64,000 nucleotides of DNA from NCBI GenBank assembly GCA_963971305.1, contig OZ020309.1, forward strand, positions 6,131,001 to 6,195,000. The letters are read 5' to 3'. Under the pieces are notes generated by a model that was not told the DNA's origin, did not search any database, and saw only the letters and a program-made list of their open reading frames with translations. This DNA comes from Arcuatula senhousia (Eukaryota; Mollusca; Bivalvia; Mytilida; Mytilidae). The translations under genes and the position numbers were made by a program. Below, in pieces: positions 58,601 to 64,000 of the stretch. Positions within the stretch are counted from its first letter, which is position 1; every line of letters begins with the position of its first letter.

Positions 58601-60234
58601 GACCCTGACCCCCAATTTCACGCTCCAGTGACTCTGTGAACTTGGGTCTTTTTCTGGTTGAAAAACTTTTTTGTAAGTCTTTTGTGGACGATGAATTGAT
58701 GAAAAATTACAATAGCTAGGCATCTAATATTGGGTATACAGACAGTTGGGGTTATGGTTAACAAAACTTTCACCATGCCATGTGACCATGACCCCATTTT
58801 TACGCTCCAGTGACTTTGTGAACTTAGGTCTTTTTTTTCAGGCAGAAAACTTTTTGTAATACTTGTGTGGACGATGGATTGCTTGAATAGTATAATAGCT
58901 AGGCATCTGATATTGGGTATACAGACACTTTTTGTGTTTATATCAAGAAATGAAAGCTTAGGTAGTTGATTTTAGTGATGGTGCCGGCAGGCGAGACATA
59001 CTTTTAGTGGCCACACTTGTTATTAATCAAATTTAAGTAAATTTTTGACTTTGATGCGGCGGAGGGGGACATAGGCTTAGAGTAGGAATCTTGTTCCATC
59101 AAAATTCATCTGGCTTGTATAAGTTCAGATCATTACAGAAGTATTTGAGCTCATTCTTAAATATTAAGAAAACTAGGCTAGAATAACTCAGGCCATATGT
59201 CTACAAATTCTAGGTATTGACAAAAGATATTTTTTACCCTCAAATTTTACCTGTACGGGTTTTGGGTACACTATGCCCACAAAGCAATTGGGTAGTGTGC
59301 CCCAGATGGTTGAAATGGGGCAGCCCTGTCATAATGAATGCTGAGGTTGTCATGCTTCAATGACGAAAACCTGACCCCAAACTATAGTGGTGCACTATGT
59401 TGTGAAAAACGTCACTTTCCTTTACATGTTAAAGAACCCTGCTGTAGGTCTTGGTAAGAGTAGGACCTGTTCAATCCCATGCAAAAGGCTAAATTATTCG
59501 TCCTTACACTTGACTCCCTCTTCTGATGGCAGTCATAACTCTCCCCCTCAATTGGCCTTGTGTCCATCTTTTCTCCATTTCATCATTTCATGTTCATTGT
59601 ATCATCTCTTTCATGTTCATCTCCAGGATATAGCCGAAATTGTGCCGCTTGGGAGTAAAGCAATAACTAACTATCCTCAAATTCCACTTTAGAAATTAAC
59701 GTTGGCACTCAAATCCAATTCCTACTATCTCTAGTCTGTGCATTAATGAAGGGAGAAGGGATTATAGAAGTTAAGGTATCGAATTTTAACATGCAAAAGA
59801 AAGAAAGGGAATATATAAAAATCAAGTAAAAATTCTTTAATTTGAACTAATTATAAGAACATGATATAAACCATTACTATGAGGGATATTACGGGCTTTT
59901 CGTTTACACCAATTAAGCTTTTGTTTTTATGCCTAATCTAAGAAAGCAGGAGACATTAAGTGTTGGGGTCTGCTCGTATGTCCATCAAAATGTTGCAATA
60001 TGGGGCATTATGTCTTTTTTAAGTCTTGTCCTTAATATTATACTTCACAGTTTTTTACTACCTTGAAAAATATTTAATCACATGATTTATTATTATTGTT
60101 ACAGATCTTCTCCAGGGGCAACAGCCAGTGCCAGTAACAGTCCCCATAAACAAATAGATGTAGGAACGTTTCACACAAACAATGTACAAGACTCTAATAA
60201 GAATGAGGAATCTCCAGCCTTCAATTATCGATGA
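40427..60234 (+). CDS. GOPC: Golgi-associated PDZ and coiled-coil protein (GOPC/PIST/CAL)
   Basis: Nine exons: 40427-40639, 45119-45283, 46933-47108, 48319-48484, 50986-51081, 51950-52114, 53217-53308, 54458-54580 and 60105-60234. They sum to 1326 nt, 441 residues plus TGA; all junctions are GT/AG and in phase. Order: conserved N-terminal segment ([20 protein letters not shown]), coiled coil about 70-185, the [19 protein letters not shown] and QIQLLGRDM blocks, then a PDZ domain about 254-337 with carboxylate loop GLGLSI at 266-271, then an acidic region and Ser/Thr-rich tail. GOPC is a trans-Golgi adaptor that binds golgin-160, syntaxin-6 and Rab6 context through the coiled coil and C-terminal motifs of membrane cargo (CFTR in mammals) through PDZ, steering them to lysosomes (family knowledge). 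Human is about 454-462 residues; the Gly-rich human N-terminus is absent here. No link in function to intersectin beyond membrane traffic. Confidence 0.97.
40640..41545. other. GOPC intron 1, left part with an inverted repeat copy
   Basis: No exon. 40965-41060 (GGTTGGGCCCAAAAAACTAG ... CTGTCCTAAGCCAGGAATC) has a reverse-complement partner at 45625-45705, on the other side of exon 2. Confidence 0.65.
41547..41789. mobile_element. TIR MITE, TACGCTCCCGAAG ends, copy 1
   Basis: TACGCTCCCGAAG at the left and its exact inverse CTTCGGGAGCGTA at the right, 243 bp, with ACCGG/CCGGT-type internal halves. An inverted copy lies at 44020-44232. Confidence 0.75.
42125..43167 (+). mobile_element. (TCCG)-headed tandem-core element with receptor-type palindromes
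   Basis: CTTGTCCGTCCGTCCGTACG at about 42147 is followed by six to seven core units of about 146 bp (GTTAAGTTCTTGGTTAAGGT, CACCACCCACTAGAAATTAG). Every complete unit carries AGGTCACTGTGACCT: exact at 42291, 42437, 42582 and 42879, diverged at 42728 and 43024. Termini are less clear than in the other elements (left near 42125, right near 43167). Confidence 0.6.
43220..44010 (-). pseudogene. Decayed non-LTR retrotransposon reverse transcriptase, C-terminal part
   Basis: Read on the minus strand with frameshifts and stops: [20 protein letters not shown] near 43930-43990 is the RT thumb-side motif (WKL-IN--K---MVFN-NGK), [18 protein letters not shown] follows near 43690-43760, then the tail at 43223-43537 with [15 protein letters not shown]. 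This order is usual at the end of LINE ORF2. No intact frame; clade not determined. Copy is dead. Confidence 0.7.
44020..44232. mobile_element. TIR MITE, copy 2, inverted relative to copy 1
   Basis: Reverse-complement match to 41547-41789 (ACCGGACGTTATAGGAAAATTC, ATATTGACATTTCTACCATT). Ends TCGCTCCCTTTGGGAGCGTA; the other end is eroded. Confidence 0.7.
44233..45118. other. GOPC intron 1, right part
   Basis: Starts with ATATGAGAAAGGCATTGCCT, a repeat shared with 22280. No exon or RNA gene seen. Confidence 0.45.
45119..45283 (+). CDS. GOPC: GOPC exon 2: coiled coil
   Basis: 55 residues, phase 0 to 0, acceptor GTTTTTTAG, donor [29 protein letters not shown] then [20 protein letters not shown], a heptad-type sequence matching human LVDLKSEL...VEKEVHDQLLQLHSIQLQ. 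Flanked in both introns by an inverted repeat pair. Confidence 0.95.
45284..46932. other. GOPC intron 2
   Basis: No exon. Holds the inverted partner (45625-45705) of the repeat at 40965-41060. GATGTGGAATAAGT near 45332 recurs near 47766, so a further short interspersed repeat is present. Confidence 0.55.
46933..47108 (+). CDS. GOPC: GOPC exon 3: coiled coil and [18 protein letters not shown] block
   Basis: Acceptor TTTCAACAG, donor GAAG|GTAAAT, phase 0 to 2. [20 protein letters not shown] then [18 protein letters not shown], the latter identical to the vertebrate signature. Confidence 0.97.
47109..48318. other. GOPC intron 3
   Basis: No exon. 47746-48027 is open on + for 93 codons but resembles no known protein and starts in a short repeat also found near 45332. 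Confidence 0.5.
48319..48484 (+). CDS. GOPC: GOPC exon 4
   Basis: Acceptor CTTTTCAG, donor CAT|GTAAGT, phase 2 to 0. [20 protein letters not shown] then [20 protein letters not shown] and [15 protein letters not shown]. The last 80 nt and the donor are the first unit of the array up to 50520. Confidence 0.97.
48403..50524 (+). repeat. 117/123-bp tandem array from GOPC exon 4 end and its donor, about 18 copies
   Basis: Unit: the last 80-odd coding nt of exon 4 (GAAATCCATCTACA... to GCTGGTCAT) plus GTAAGTAGAATATTATAGTA and a few more intronic bases; long units carry an extra ACATGT. Every copy keeps CAT|GTAAGT. Differences in the coding part are mostly silent (Thr ACT/ACG/ACA, Cys TGT/TGC, Arg CGA/AGA/CGT). 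Read through past a donor, the frame stops at TAG after five or six codons. Because 117 and 123 are multiples of three, the minus strand is open for 740 codons by chance. Confidence 0.95.
50986..51081 (+). CDS. GOPC: GOPC exon 5: start of PDZ domain
   Basis: 32 residues, acceptor TTTTGCCAG, donor ACT|GTAAGT, phase 0 to 0. [20 protein letters not shown] then [18 protein letters not shown] is the PDZ carboxylate-binding loop; human reads GLGISITGG. Confidence 0.97.
51082..51949. other. GOPC intron 5
   Basis: AT-rich; near 51660-51760 a degraded repeat fragment (CACCTACCTGTCTCTCAC, GGATTTTAATGAAACTC). No exon. Confidence 0.45.
51950..52114 (+). CDS. GOPC: GOPC exon 6: PDZ core
   Basis: Acceptor TCTTTCAAG, donor CAACAG|GTAAGG, phase 0 to 0, 55 residues. 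[20 protein letters not shown], then [20 protein letters not shown] and [11 protein letters not shown], matching the vertebrate PDZ almost throughout, including the His of the alpha-B helix region (KHAEAV). Confidence 0.97.
52166..52281 (+). pseudogene. Partial duplicate of GOPC PDZ exon with in-frame stop
   Basis: GAACCAGCCTGCTGATTGAT onward repeats the last two thirds of exon 51950-52114 with few changes. TGA replaces CGA of Arg in QPADRC. The junction is CACAGCAA-GTTAGT, a weakened donor. No acceptor seen. It lies 50 nt after the true donor, too close for a normal intron. Confidence 0.88.
52282..53216. other. GOPC intron 6 remainder
   Basis: AT-rich, no exon. Short internal similarity between 53030-53120 and 53125-53200 (AACTATCTTAATAGAGTTAG / CAACTGTGTTAGAAGTGATG, and TTTACTAAGTTTGATTTTTC / TACTTAGTTTAGTTTTTC) resembles copies of the following exon start (CTGGCTCAATAGAGTTAGAA), so decayed tandem duplicates of the exon-7 acceptor region are possible. 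Confidence 0.45.
53217..53308 (+). CDS. GOPC: GOPC exon 7: end of PDZ, acidic region
   Basis: Acceptor TATTTTTAG, donor TTCAG|GTAAAA, phase 0 to 2. [20 protein letters not shown] then [10 protein letters not shown]; human reads [28 protein letters not shown]. Confidence 0.96.
53804..54387. mobile_element. Nested foldbacks: AAAGGACAAGATATG TIR element with inner hairpin
   Basis: AAAGGACAAGATATGATAAG at the left has its exact inverse ending at 54387. Inside, 54041-54136 forms a second hairpin: GAGCGGACCTGTGACCCAC and GTGGGTCACAGGTCCGCTT with arms of about 29 nt. No coding sequence. Confidence 0.75.
54458..54580 (+). CDS. GOPC: GOPC exon 8: C-terminal region
   Basis: Acceptor CATTTCAG, donor CTCAG|GTAATA, phase 2 to 2. 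[20 protein letters not shown] then [23 protein letters not shown] follows the acidic region as in human. The last 67 nt with the donor form the first unit of the array that follows. Confidence 0.93.
54514..57077 (+). repeat. 67-bp tandem array from GOPC exon 8 end and its donor, about 17 copies, split by a transposon
   Basis: Unit ACTACACCTAAAACTAAAGC ... TAGTCCTCTCAG|GTAAT. Twelve copies to 55322 at exact 67-bp steps, then a 1.4-kb insertion, then about five more diverged copies (GGAATTCACTCAG variants) to 57077. Donor kept in most copies as CTCAG or CTAAG|GTAATA. Confidence 0.95.
55325..56743. mobile_element. TIR DNA element inserted in the exon-8 array at TA
   Basis: Left CCGTATTTTCCGGTGTATAA, right end (reversed) CCGTATTTTCTGGAGAATAA, imperfect TIRs of about 25-30 bp with GCGC-rich inner parts. 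Flanking TA on both sides; uninterrupted units read GGTAATACTACAC, which identifies the target TA. About 1.42 kb, no transposase recognised, so non-autonomous. TA duplication would suit Tc1/mariner-like elements; class not proven. Confidence 0.85.
57290..57545 (-). repeat. Interspersed repeat, reverse copy of the 16880 and 19880 family
   Basis: Reverse complement contains GTGTTTACTGGTTTTGTC, TTTGACATTCTGATGCCCCA and GGGTGTGCTATAGCAAGCAG, shared with 16880-17012 and 19880-20113. Longest of the three copies. Confidence 0.6.
57862..59020 (+). mobile_element. Helentron/pearl-like element, GTCTCGCCTGC type, copy 2
   Basis: Same ends as 26550-27621 (GTCTCGCCTGCGACGAATAG; GCAGGCGAGAC, then GGCCACACTTG) and the same core of about 180 bp, five to six units. 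Sits inside a T run of the diverged element 57087-59095. Confidence 0.75.
59096..60104. other. GOPC intron 8, right part
   Basis: No exon. ATGTCTACAAATTCTAG near 59198 matches the exon-8 unit and may be its last remnant beyond the inserted elements. 59455-59490 contains GTTCAATCC, which fits a pol III B box, but a convincing A box was not found. Confidence 0.4.
60105..60234 (+). CDS. GOPC: GOPC exon 9: C-terminus and stop
   Basis: Acceptor TATTGTTACAG, phase 2; [20 protein letters not shown] then [20 protein letters not shown] and YR, TGA at 60232-60234. Rich in Ser/Asn, not conserved with vertebrates beyond composition. Chosen because it is the first acceptor with matching phase giving an open frame to a stop. 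Confidence 0.8.
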
Positions 60235-61535
60235 TCAATGTCATTATTTATTTCATTGCACTAAATTGTTAATTTTTTTGTTATCTGTGTTACTGCAGAA
60301 ACAACATAATGGGGTCACTATCTAATATTTTAGTCTTAGTGGTGTCCTAAATTTGTTATTGTTCATAAGTGGTCACCATAGTTTCTTAGCTACAAAATGA
60401 ATTTATAGACATTTTATATATTGCTTGCTGAGGGGCATATCCCATATTACTGTAGCATTGATAACATTTTCACAGCTGTCTCTCATCCACTTCCTGTTTA
60501 CCATATCAGATAGGACGGATACCTCTTCCATGAAAAGTATATATTTTTTTTTACTTATCATTTTTATTGCTGAAAGTTATCAAAGTCTGGGGGTTACTTA
60601 TATATTGCTTGGTTTATTTAAATGTTAAAGTTGTATTTTACCATGTATATGTATATGTATGTGTTATTTATACTAAATGTATTACATAAATGAAAAATTC
60701 TAAGGCGCTACTAAATGTGCACATATTCTGTATAAACAAGATGCATTCAGTTTTTTCTCATTGTCCGATTTAATAACATATATAATTTTTCTGTAGTTTA
60801 TTTAACTAGACTCATTATAAGATGAAAATTGTTGGAACCCGAGTGAATGAAAGCTGAGGTATTTTGTTGAAAGGAGCTACTAATTGTGTGTATATATTTT
60901 GCATAAACAAGACGCATTCAGTCCGTTCTCATTGTCTGATTTTATAACATGCATAATTTTTTGTAATTTATTTAACTAGTTTAATTATAAGATGAAAATT
61001 ATTGGAACCTGAGTGAGTGAAAACTGAGGTATTTTGTTGAAAGTTAAGACTGAATGGTTGATAACTAGTTTTTAATGGTTGTAGTAGAATGTTTTGTTAA
61101 AAGACAGATCTATTCATTGAAATTTACACACAATCATTATAAATTATCATTTTTCATTATTTTAAAACTATGTAAATTACCTGCACATTATTGATAATGA
61201 GTTTTACTTTGAGTAAATATTCCTGCTTGAATAATACAAATTTAGCTCATTGTTCAGAAAAAATTTTTGTTAACCCACACTATATATTGTTTAAACCGAA
61301 GTTTGTATATATATATATTGTAAACTGCTTTCAGGGAATATTATTCACAGGTTAAACTATATTTGACAGTGGGAGATAAAATAACTTGTTTTAGTATTTT
61401 ATAGACTTCACAAGAATGGGAATACTCACCTTAAACGGCAATTGCCTTTAGCCATTTAATGGACATGTATATCATACACATTTCTTAGATGAAAGCGTTT
61501 GTTTTAAAAATGGTTTAAAGTGTATGTATGCAGAT
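60235..61535 (+). other. GOPC 3' UTR and flank with a tandem duplication
   Basis: 60703-60870 and 60873-61041 are two diverged copies of about 168 bp (GCATTCAGTTTTTTCTCATT / GCATTCAGTCCGTTCTCATT; ATAAGATGAAAATTGTTGG / ATAAGATGAAAATTATTGG). By eye there is no AATAAA or ATTAAA before 61535; TATAAA variants occur, for example at 60731. A CACTTCCTGTTTACC fragment near 60488 is a repeat relic. Confidence 0.6.
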
Positions 61536-62102
61536 TACTGTGGATTCATTTATTTTTGTGGGTAACAATTTTCGTCGTTTGGTGAAAAAGTAACAGTTCG
61601 TGGATTCTTAAATTCGTAGTCCTTTAGTCTGCAGCATACACACATACATAGGCAAAATGTTGACTGCGTTTAACGTGCATCTGGTGTACGTTAAACGCAT
61701 GTCATCTGACGCATATTAAATTGGCGTTTCTAACCGCGTACGTCTGACGCACGTTAAAAATTTATCTTGGAAATATTTTTATTTCATAATAAAACACACT
61801 TTATAAATAACTTACTAACTTCATACATTTTTGGAAACTATATGTTTACCGCACGTTTAAAAAACGTACATCTGACATATGTTTTTACAATAATTTGACG
61901 TATGTTTTCCGTACAGCGGTTAAAAACATATGTTTAACGTACGTTTATGCACTACTTCAGACGCAAGTTTTTATTAACGTACGTCTAAATTTTGCCTGTG
62001 TATGTTAAATTTCCTTTTCTTGGGATATAAAATTTTGTGGTTCAATGCTACCCAGGAAAACCACGAAAATTGATACCCCACGAATAATATAAAACCGCAG
62101 TA
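61536..62102. mobile_element. TA-flanked MITE, split by a second MITE
   Basis: TACTGTGGATTCATTTATTT on the left, CCACGAATAATATAAAACCGCAGTA on the right. The usual 212 bp are interrupted at about 61640-62005. Confidence 0.75.
61645..62000. mobile_element. Nested MITE, AGGCAAAAT ends, rich in ACGT words
   Basis: Left CATACATAGGCAAAATG, right ATTTTGCCTGTGTATG, inverted. The interior repeats CGTTTAACGT, ACGTACG, TCTGACGCA and their inverses many times, unlike anything else in the window. No open frame. Confidence 0.65.
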
Positions 62103-62119
62103 AGCTTTGTTTTGCCCTT

Positions 62120-64000
62120 TTTATACGACCGCAAATTTTTTGCGATCGTATAATGGTATGGCGATGTCGTTGTTGTCGTCTGGGGACATTTGGTTTCCGT
62201 GCGATAACTTGAGTAAATATTGACCAATTGTTATCATGGCCGTAGCTAGGGTCCCAAAAATAGTGAGGCAAAGCTTAAAAAATTTTTTCGGCAGGGGGTC
62301 TGGGGGCCGCTTAAGGCCCCCAGAAGCTCTGGGGTAAATGGTGCGAAATCCTGCATTCTGTGCGTTTCCAGAAGGATTATTGACTCCAAAACAAGCTTTA
62401 TGATATGTTGTTTTTTTTAGGACAATTTAAATAAAAAATATGTTATAAGGCATACATTTGTTCGCAACATACATTTAGCCTACACCTCCTTGAAAATATA
62501 AATTGAAAACGGAAAAATATGGGTCGCCTATTGCATTTTATTTCTATCACTTATATTATTTTATAAATCCTTGTGCAAACTATAAACGGAAAAACATGTA
62601 CTGTTGACCCAAAAATTAAGATATATTTGCTTGCCGTTCACATCGTTCACATACATATGCCTACCTTAAAAATTAAAAGATTATTTTATTCAGTATCGGG
62701 ATAGAATTGCAGAAACTTTTTCTATCCGTTATTCATATTCTTTTTCGATTTTGTTTAAAATATATTTAATATCTTTTTCTTTAAAAAAAGGTAATAAAAA
62801 ACACTACTGAACTGGAAAAATTAATCTCACATATCCAAGGAGAAAAGACAAAACAAGGCAAAGTCACAACAAAGCAATTGACTCTCAAAAGAATGGGTTA
62901 CACAAGATTTTATGGCGCCTAATTTTTGCCTGCAATTGCGGTCTTAGGGTCGGACAACACAAAACAAGACCGTTGTGAGACATAATAGGGATAAAGAGTA
63001 CAAAAAAAACTGCCACAAACTAATTGAAACAGTCACCAATCATTTTAATTGATATATTTTTTTTATCATTTGGTGATACCATTTAAATATCTGCTTAAAG
63101 TATATAAACAAAAAATTCTGAAATATACTCAAGAAATTATCCGATGGCACTTCAATAGTATCAAGACAACATACAACTATTACCTGTAAAAGTCAGACAG
63201 AGCACAAAATGATATTAACGTAGTCAACAGTTGACACAAACAAAAAAGTTATTGCAACAAAAGTCTGCTAATACAATATTTTAAACATGAGGTAGTGCAA
63301 GGCCACAAATTATGTTTATATATATAAATTATATATATACGCAAATTATGTTACCACTCATAAATGACATTCCCAACGTGAGGCATCACAAATACATTCA
63401 GGACTGGAAATATTAACACAAGAGGAAGATCTAATCTCATATTTGGATAATAATTAATCTACAAGTGCAGTTTCTACCAAAGTTGCTAAAATGGCATTGG
63501 CCGAGCATGCATATCGCCAAACTTTGGTTTTTAAAATCATTATTCCCTTTTCCATTTTTTTATAATCGGCAAATCTGGTTTTAGGTTAAACTTATTTATC
63601 ACATTTATTACTGCAAATTAAAAAGTTATTAAATCTATTGTAGCTTGTAAATCAAAGATAAATGAAACTAACTATATAAACGTATGAATGTTTTTTGAGT
63701 ACCTGTATACTTTTTTCAAAAAAAAAAAAATGTCAAAATTTTTAGTGAGGCAACTGCCTCACTTGCCTCAATGGTAGCTACGGCCATGGTTATGAAATTT
63801 TGATATGATGTTTTTAACCACCAGAAGAAGGTTCCTATTGTATTTGGGGTTGGTGGCCCCTACCGTTTTGGAAAAAAGGGCCAAAAGGGGCTAAAAAGGG
63901 TGTATTGACAAAACTGTTGTAGAATGTTTATTATTCATTTGATTTTTAAAATTCTTTTTTTATTGCATTCCTCATTAAATTCTGTCAACAAAATGTGTCA
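62120..64000 (+). mobile_element. Element with TATACGACCGCAAA hairpin, right end outside window
   Basis: TATACGACCGCAAATTTTTT with GCGATCGTATA forms a terminal hairpin; TTGTTGTCGTCTGGGGACAT and the GGCCCCTACCG core follow. Interrupted by 62235-63788. Related in core style to 5692-6893 and 7180-7460. Confidence 0.55.
62235..63788. mobile_element. 1554-bp TIR DNA element, CATGGCCGTAGCTA ends, GTTAT target duplication
   Basis: CATGGCCGTAGCTA at 62235 and its exact inverse ending at 63788. GTTAT precedes (62230-62234) and follows (63789-63793), a 5-bp target duplication. Subterminal AGTGAGGCAA and GGGGGTCTGGGGGCCGC. No transposase frame recognised; superfamily not assigned. Confidence 0.85.

Larger units (their letters stand above)
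57087..59095 (+). mobile_element. Diverged GTCCCCC-type element carrying other repeats
   Basis: Left GTACCTCGCTGCAACACGAC with TGTCTGTCTGTCTGTGCGTTG; right GCGGCGGAGGGGGACATAGG and terminus GTAGGAATCTTG. Resembles 1140-2030 but diverged. Contains the repeat 57290-57545 and the full element 57862-59020. Confidence 0.55.

Noticed and set aside
59440..59500. tRNA-like or SINE pol III promoter (GTTCAATCC B box)
   Set aside because: No matching A box at the expected distance, no cloverleaf and no clear 3' tail. Left as an unproven hint.

Overview
The window is animal nuclear DNA, AT-rich and intron-rich. It is almost certainly from a bivalve mollusc, and the repeat families suggest a mussel-like (mytilid) species. 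This rests on the spliced gene structures, the (TCCG)n-headed elements with tandem cores and subterminal inverted repeats, and the many TIR elements with TA targets. The species assignment is inference. No bacterial, phage or CRISPR feature is present.

Two head-to-tail genes on the + strand account for all convincing coding sequence. (1) Positions 3403-28857 hold the 3' half of an intersectin (ITSN) gene. There are 18 exon positions, giving a 700-residue C-terminal part: the end of the SH3 array (SH3-D and SH3-E), then the RhoGEF (DH), PH and C2 domains. The 5' half (EH domains, coiled coil, SH3-A to SH3-C) lies left of the window. (2) Positions 40427-60234 hold a complete nine-exon GOPC gene (Golgi-associated PDZ and coiled-coil protein, also PIST/CAL), 441 residues. 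I re-derived each exon by joining reading phase across GT/AG junctions; all phases agree and both reading frames stay open to their stops.

The intergenic space (28858-40426) holds a tandem array copied from the last intersectin exon, a long foldback element, degraded repeats, and a 6.2-kb satellite of about 23-bp purine-rich units that ends about 370 bp before the GOPC start codon. The introns hold nested mobile elements: Helentron/pearl-like elements (850-3026 with 1140-2030 nested in it; 5692-6893; 26550-27621; 57862-59020; 42125-43167), TIR elements (3513-5403; 55325-56743; 62235-63788), at least six copies of a short TA-flanked MITE, foldbacks, and a decayed LINE reverse transcriptase.

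The most unusual signal is a repeated pattern. In both genes, minisatellites and short duplications have arisen from exon ends together with the adjoining splice site. Three arrays (70 bp x about 37, 117/123 bp x about 18, 67 bp x about 17) each multiply an exon's 3' end plus its 5' splice site; a fourth multiplies the end of the terminal intersectin exon. Four further single duplicates of DH, PH, C2 and PDZ exon sequence lie in the introns, three of them with in-frame stops. Also notable are an apparent pair of mutually exclusive 78-nt exons for the first part of the intersectin C2 domain, a stop codon just past the SH3-E donor that matches the short ITSN isoform, and an intronic array with four perfect AGGTCAnnnTGACCT palindromes (oestrogen-receptor-type sites).
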